From positions 1-38,133 of the forward strand of contig NZ_JADYVD010000059.1 in the NCBI RefSeq assembly GCF_020193575.1: a stretch of DNA of 38,133 bases, written 5' to 3'. Position 1 is the stretch's first letter, and every line of letters starts with the position of its first letter. Below the pieces are notes generated by a model, which made no database searches, had not been told where the DNA came from, and saw only the letters and a list, made by a program, of their open reading frames with translations. Made by a program: the position numbers and the translations under genes. Of the stretch, positions 35,101 to 38,133 are shown one piece after another. Origin of the DNA: Ensifer sp. IC4062. Its GTDB lineage: Bacteria; Pseudomonadota; Alphaproteobacteria; Rhizobiales; Rhizobiaceae.

Positions 35101-38100
35101 GAGAAGCGACAGGGACAGAGACTGACGGCCGAGGAGCTATTTCGAACCGTGACTGGCGGACACATCGACGGTCCTGGCGCAGTCGCGGTACCGTCCGGTG
35201 ATCACTGTCTCCATGTGCCGACGCTCAAGAGCGAGACGTTGACGGGGACGAGCGGCGTGCTGATCGGGCGGTCGCCGTACGACAAGCCCAACCTGCGCCC
35301 ATTCACAGCCGACCTGGTCAGGTCAGCCGTTGGTGGGGACCCGACGGCAGCGTTCCTGGACACGTGTGTGTCCATGCAATATAGCTTAAATGTCGCCCAG
35401 AAGACGGGGGAGGAACTCGCGGCCGACGATCCGACTTTCTTTGCCAAGGGCATTCTGATCGTCGTGCCGGACGAGATATGGCCGGCCAACTACGCCGACC
35501 GTGGGCTGGTGATGTCTGCCGAGGACGTCAAGTCCCATTCGCACTGGACGACAGGCAAGGACCGCGTCAAGGAGGACACGCCGCTCGACTGCCTCGGCAT
35601 CCTGCAGGCCACCGAGGTGTTTGCCCCGGGCTCGTTGGTTGCCGTCCCGACCGATCAACAGAAAAAGCTTGACGGCGACTTCGACGGCGACACCATCATC
35701 ATCATCGGCGACCGGCCGCAGCTTTATGAGCATGTGCGCGGGTTTGATGAAAGGGAGCAAGCTCTCGGACTTCCGTCGCTAAAGCCGCCAAAGTCGCATA
35801 CCCCGGCGCTTTGCGGTGACAACTACCAGTTTGGTCGTGCCAGCCAAATTCTCGCTGCCACCCAGGATGTCCTGGAAACCTACAGCGGCCTACAGCGAAA
35901 CTTTCTGGCTCAATCCCATGAAGCACGACGCTGGTTTGCCGAGCGTGCCGTCTTTGGCACCTACGAGGGCGTTCACCACGAGCTCCGGCGAGACATCGGT
36001 CAGTTGTTGGGCCAGGAAGAGGTGAGTCGCCAGGATATCCAGAACACGTTTGCGAGAGCGAGGCGCGAGATCGAAGTCGCCCGACATCCGGTTGCTCGCC
36101 AAATGGCCGAGTTGCTCGTCGCCGACCTTGAGGCATGGGCAGAGAGGCCTGACCTGGAATGCCTGCCCGAAACAGTCGAAAACGCGAACGACGCAAAATG
36201 CGCGACGCTCAGCGCCGCAGTCTCAGAGCTATTGCCGGATCTGGCGGATGCCTATCCGGCAACTTCTCGACCGCGAGACCGCATCCGGGCTCTAATCGAC
36301 AACTATCCTGCGCGGATTGATCCTCGCCCGGACGGTTACAATCCGGACGACCTCGTGCAAAGCGCAAACAACCTCCTTAGCCTCGGCATTAAGGTCGGCA
36401 CCGACGCCTACAAATCCAACACTGGCGCTAGGCTCTATTCCAAGAAGAGCGAGCTCCTTCAGCGGCTGCTGCATACGACGCCGGGCTTGAGGTCCGTGCC
36501 CTACGTCAAAGGCCTAGCAGCGTCTCTCAACCATGGAAGGTTTGACGCCGATGCAGCCTTGAAGGACCTGGAGGGCAACCCCACGCTGACGGCTTCAGTC
36601 ATGGAAACCTCGATCAATCTCGTTGCAGAGCTCGGCATTTTGCGCAAAGCCTCCGACCTACGGCCGCCCGCAGTGGATTCCGACGATACGATCACGCTGG
36701 GTCCCGTGGAGGCGTCAGAACGCGCCCGAATTGAGGTTGCCCGCGCCGCAAAAGAGGAGGGGAAAATCACTGCAGCGGCACTCAGCGTCGCCGCAAGCCT
36801 GAGGAACATGGGCCTCCAGGTGAAAATGCCTCATCTGGAGCGCCGCTTGAGATCGGAACGCTCCATTAGAGAGCAGCTCACCGGCACGAGCGTCTCATCC
36901 GGCAGCAACCCACAGCTGATCAGCAGCGCCGTACGCCACGTCTTCGAAGTCCCCGACAAGGATTTTACACGTGCCTTTAAGGCAGCCATTCTGCTTTTCG
37001 AGGAGCAAGGCTACACGGAAATCGAGGTAACCAACTGGTTCAAATTCGACCAACCTGTTTATCTCGGCATCCACGCTGTGCTCGCCACAGCAGCAGGCTA
37101 CCGCTTCCAGATGGAATTCCATACGCCAGGCAGCTACAGCGCCAAAGTTGACAACCACGACACTTATAAAGAGCTGCAGGAGTTGAAGCGAAGGGATGCT
37201 CTGGAGAAGGCAGAGAAACTCGAGCAGAGGCTAAGAGAAAGCTGCAAGGCCGTTGACAGACCCGAGGATGTGCTGAGCATAGCACACTGGAGGGATTGCA
37301 TGGGTGGCGCCGCCGCAGTACCTGGATTGCGAGCTGTCGGACAGTCAAGAAAGTCCGAGATTGCCAAGTCACCGGAAGCAAAGGAGATTGTCGCTGCCCT
37401 CGGCGAGCGGCCGATCGTGCTCGTCGGCATGCCAGGCGCCGGTAAATCCAGCATTGGCCCAGCTCTCGCGCGTCGGCTGGGGCTGCGCTTCGTCGATACC
37501 GACAAGAGAATCGAGCAGAAAGTCGGCAAATCGATATCGGAGATTTTCAAAGATCACGGCGAGGATTATTTCAGGAAGCTGGAGGCACGTGAGATCGCTC
37601 AATGCCTCGACACCGGGCCCAAGGTGATCGCGACCGGCGGCGGCTCGGTCCTGGACGAGCAGACTCGCCACCTCATCGGCAACAAAGGGGTCTCGATCTG
37701 GTTCGATACCGGCCTGGACGTGATCCAGACTCGAACAAGGAAAGACGCCAAACGCCCGTTGCTGCAAGGCTCCGATTCGGATCGGAAAATCGCCCAAATG
37801 ATGAGTGAGCGCCGGCCGCTCTATCAACAAGCTAACCTCAGGTTTGTCCCACCCCACAAAAACGATAAAAAGAACGCAGATCCATGTGTGAAGGCGCTGC
37901 ACGCGTATCTGTGCCCCGGAGCGGCCGCGGAGCGCAGCCCGGTGTTTCCGAGCACATCCTCCGATCCTCAGATCGGGGCGTTGGGTCCGACAGCCTCGTC
38001 GCACGACCGCAACGGGCGGGTGCTCGGCGGTATGGAATGGCTGGGCGACGAGCATATCCTCAGGGATTACGCGCTCCTGAGGCAGGAGTTGCAGCGGGAC

Positions 38101-38133
38101 AATCCGGATCTCGCCGCCCGGACGCAGTTCGTG
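29176..38133 (+). CDS. Giant SKWP-repeat type III effector with shikimate-kinase domain (3' partial)
   Basis: The frame is open for 2986 codons from ATG 29176 (GGAG 7 bases upstream) to the window end. N-terminal residues are Ser/Gly-rich, as in type III secretion signals, and a similar stretch recurs at about 555-595. Fifteen SKWP-type repeats occupy about 808-1425; such repeats define Ralstonia RipS/Xanthomonas XopAD effectors. Next is a region with DGCGFI (1910-1915), VLIGRSPYDKPN (2028-2039) and GDFDGD (2167-2172), reminiscent of eukaryotic-type RNA-dependent RNA polymerases. An HTPGS motif (2649) lies in a toxin-like domain. A shikimate-kinase domain (about 2745-2905) has Walker A GMPGAGKS (2751-2758), VDTD, FRKLE, GGG and RPLL, all key residues. 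The last residues (WLGDEHILRDYALL) resemble NopD/Ulp-like proteins. From memory, M. loti Mlr6361 has 15 repeats and a shikimate-kinase-like end; this appears to be its relative. It probably acts inside plant cells. Confidence 0.85.
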   Translation, partial: MTGIGRLGNSRIGNAGAVDTSGSSSSRSQSSPALAEGSQSFDSVLERVHSGPPGTMTSCARTATCADDGLRERSFGPSVGARRVLESVIRAAALTRVGTARRRLYPSVPEGDATATVADQPPTSGVAPLYLTGGQTKAADQHMKGLLAEFETCRLEAILAATRGPTLEEKQEALDRILDTGSRVLEYHASLAPGAGSILSNDQARLTRDLVLHAASECMELATDGMPLLKMRDKARGVLDLILRSNPGPAKLSQAVSSVARHYVACVEFWEKKTWRGQRIQLVHAVTVNLPNTKAEIQQAEEANLRLQTGSVLISKFMVLQSRINQAQLIIEPRASSFQAPLREMLIGENGRVRHLDAFSAAVLPAFHRTRDALQTKAGRPLDPGDCSVLEGVRERLLEFASALPDFLARLSDDRTGADLPLELLGQIAEGAWITADEVVRLLDLQPKEPSISERPAAAAFATDTAGQAVTKRAGLVEGTATRRKGKGRRKPAAGAGSSATGRLEPQIVFGDSDTATAAKVLSLGNRSFEGEPRPGDQGARTSQSNALSSSRETASIGDAGSSSSLPQPSHASGQGSQSIYSGVTRMHFGPQDRRMPSDRIGPSTDEALGDISAGSSKGPRRALMASRRTSSGPRHSSLQGPQGEAMAQEESSLLFDERSWFGDQEASSSQPDTLPPQEQSESRPGAGPGRLPFDHAAAQSFNDAPLNDALHDMSIARDITKFSCAVVEHDKRLQGHAHHATFLRKAASEFTRQFLPRWEQDVRTRTTWGYATSCNAMSREPGGHAGMEACRAMAAQVSRLGNALNDVESKTLSLLVLSFSRYPRVAECRDGMIRIAKVFHEQRGALSELNSQSLALLVNGFSKWPEQEDAREATVAVAAEIRRRRAGLCDFGPQNLANVVNGLSKWPQEAECCGAIDAIADEVCDRADKKAGLSGFNAQALANLVNGFSKAPELENSRQATVVIANEVCHLADKKAGLSGFHPRALAILVNGFSKWPEDCRGATVAVARQVAGRAHQLPVFDPQALANLVNGFSKWPEGCRGATVAIAGEVCQRADRLNAGLSRFDPQHLANLVNGFSKLQAPECLRATVTIADEVCHRADRRKVGLSDFEAQHLANLVNGFSKWPQEEHLGHATNVVAGEVLRSDDQLPMFGPQHLASLVNGFSRWPQWENSRQATVAIAGEVVRRAGRLHGFDPQALANLVNGFSKWPEDCRGAIVAIARAVRRPAGRLSGFNGQDLANLVNGFSKCPEDCRDAIVAIAHEVPHRAGRLSGFNGQNLANLVNGFSKCPDEAGCGEAIVAIAREVLGRASPGEPLPGFTPEALANLVNGFSKWPHEEKSRQAAAVIAGEVIRSANRLPHFTSQHLANLVNGLSKWPQEEKSRQAAAVIAGEVLGGAERLSRFNPQELANLLNGFNRYPEEAACSQAILEIARRLGPAGQPFRHFTTPGLSSIASSLARGVMGREDAGEIAEAALLNDRLHKLAHYLHYASHRLEEADAVGVTSILKALAKAQLHDDLSLVARAGINRLAQLHRDPDFALENNLETMGNLCAALVPLARSPRKQLLWHRRRALNLLNDIQPIVEQKIEAHLKASDAERSRGPSSTRRPALSIYQVVKARATLAGLLRRPYVEGNKSDLRVRRDELQSKTKEILDSTRDLIESDLSNMSWNLIAQLEAEGPIDALDTFVAQNAATVQAQHPASVFDPHQVLRAMDHEPRPPHGEAGLMRLPVVDMLGRKLAMDPETRYSIFHRLTSGAVKVVAVQLPGKPSPFMLARTLTIEGVPYRMDLFGGSKLKPRQKTLSQLAARVPGSVEAEPSGGKLLAIPYAETAPGTAFEKLSRAWAPFKEAYYYTQRRGFAAPPAVNGLGPHDYALEGAFKLSLLPDRPVSERHPFELTGPGGPIALRPHDGCGFIKASLAKRMTAVRRAAGQEGPDRVPAFGEGTRSSLPATALQHYPRSEPVAQEVREKARTWLEKRQGQRLTAEELFRTVTGGHIDGPGAVAVPSGDHCLHVPTLKSETLTGTSGVLIGRSPYDKPNLRPFTADLVRSAVGGDPTAAFLDTCVSMQYSLNVAQKTGEELAADDPTFFAKGILIVVPDEIWPANYADRGLVMSAEDVKSHSHWTTGKDRVKEDTPLDCLGILQATEVFAPGSLVAVPTDQQKKLDGDFDGDTIIIIGDRPQLYEHVRGFDEREQALGLPSLKPPKSHTPALCGDNYQFGRASQILAATQDVLETYSGLQRNFLAQSHEARRWFAERAVFGTYEGVHHELRRDIGQLLGQEEVSRQDIQNTFARARREIEVARHPVARQMAELLVADLEAWAERPDLECLPETVENANDAKCATLSAAVSELLPDLADAYPATSRPRDRIRALIDNYPARIDPRPDGYNPDDLVQSANNLLSLGIKVGTDAYKSNTGARLYSKKSELLQRLLHTTPGLRSVPYVKGLAASLNHGRFDADAALKDLEGNPTLTASVMETSINLVAELGILRKASDLRPPAVDSDDTITLGPVEASERARIEVARAAKEEGKITAAALSVAASLRNMGLQVKMPHLERRLRSERSIREQLTGTSVSSGSNPQLISSAVRHVFEVPDKDFTRAFKAAILLFEEQGYTEIEVTNWFKFDQPVYLGIHAVLATAAGYRFQMEFHTPGSYSAKVDNHDTYKELQELKRRDALEKAEKLEQRLRESCKAVDRPEDVLSIAHWRDCMGGAAAVPGLRAVGQSRKSEIAKSPEAKEIVAALGERPIVLVGMPGAGKSSIGPALARRLGLRFVDTDKRIEQKVGKSISEIFKDHGEDYFRKLEAREIAQCLDTGPKVIATGGGSVLDEQTRHLIGNKGVSIWFDTGLDVIQTRTRKDAKRPLLQGSDSDRKIAQMMSERRPLYQQANLRFVPPHKNDKKNADPCVKALHAYLCPGAAAERSPVFPSTSSDPQIGALGPTASSHDRNGRVLGGMEWLGDEHILRDYALLRQELQRDNPDLAARTQFV
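31597..33453 (+). repeat. SKWP repeats (15 units of about 37-46 residues)
   Basis: The consensus unit is F-x-P-Q-x-L-A-N-L-V-N-G-F-S-K-W-P followed by a variable spacer and (A/T)-x-x-x-I-A-x-E-V. Counting LVNGFSKWP-like cores gives 15, including a degenerate first unit (LVLSFSRYP near 31621) and last unit (LLNGFNRYP near 33415). Such units form HEAT/ARM-like alpha-solenoids, probably for protein binding. DNA identity between some units (for example around 31955 and 32089) suggests recent duplications. Confidence 0.9.

Overview
The window looks like part of a rhizobial symbiosis island or symbiosis plasmid, most likely from Mesorhizobium or a close relative. The evidence is the combination of a nod box beside a broken nodD, a nodN gene, broken uptake-hydrogenase genes (hupS and the start of hupL), several sigma-54/NifA-type promoters, FixK/FnrN boxes, and a giant type III effector that closely resembles what I remember of Mesorhizobium loti Mlr6361. 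No species can be fixed from the sequence alone. The DNA is a mosaic: roughly a dozen intact genes lie among decayed transposases and gene fragments.

Layout. 1-9.0 kb: an IS5-type transposase tail; hemN with a FixK-like box; an arylamine N-acetyltransferase; a gutted queC next to an intact queD; a secreted chorismate-lyase-like protein; integrase and nodD remnants; a nod box; nodN; and a phnL fragment. 9.0-18.0 kb: a bimodular NRPS (A-PCP-C-A-PCP-C/E), an overlapping MATE exporter and a phosphopantetheinyl transferase. These lie behind a candidate NifA upstream site and a -24/-12 promoter. 18.0-25.7 kb: a fragment of a second NRPS; a NUDIX hydrolase with the same NifA/sigma-54 arrangement; a decayed hupS; an EgtD-like methyltransferase fused in frame to the first codons of hupL; a perfect sigma-54 promoter; and a Baeyer-Villiger monooxygenase. 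25.7-27.6 kb: remnants of IS21, a NopD-like effector and IS481. 27.6-38.1 kb: ompW with a perfect FixK/FnrN box, then a very large effector reading frame that runs off the end of the window.

How the parts may work together. The NRPS, exporter, carrier-protein activator, NUDIX enzyme, methyltransferase and monooxygenase could form a set switched on in nitrogen-fixing nodules, because several of their promoters have RpoN/NifA features. This would be a bacteroid-specific small-molecule pathway. That is inference from promoter motifs and gene order.

The effector has 15 SKWP repeats, a stretch carrying three motifs reminiscent of eukaryotic-type RNA-dependent RNA polymerases (DGCGFI, an RSPYDKPN segment, and GDFDGD), a toxin-like HTPxS domain, a shikimate-kinase domain with all key residues, and a NopD/Ulp-like motif at the window edge. 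The polymerase-like region is the observation I would test first.
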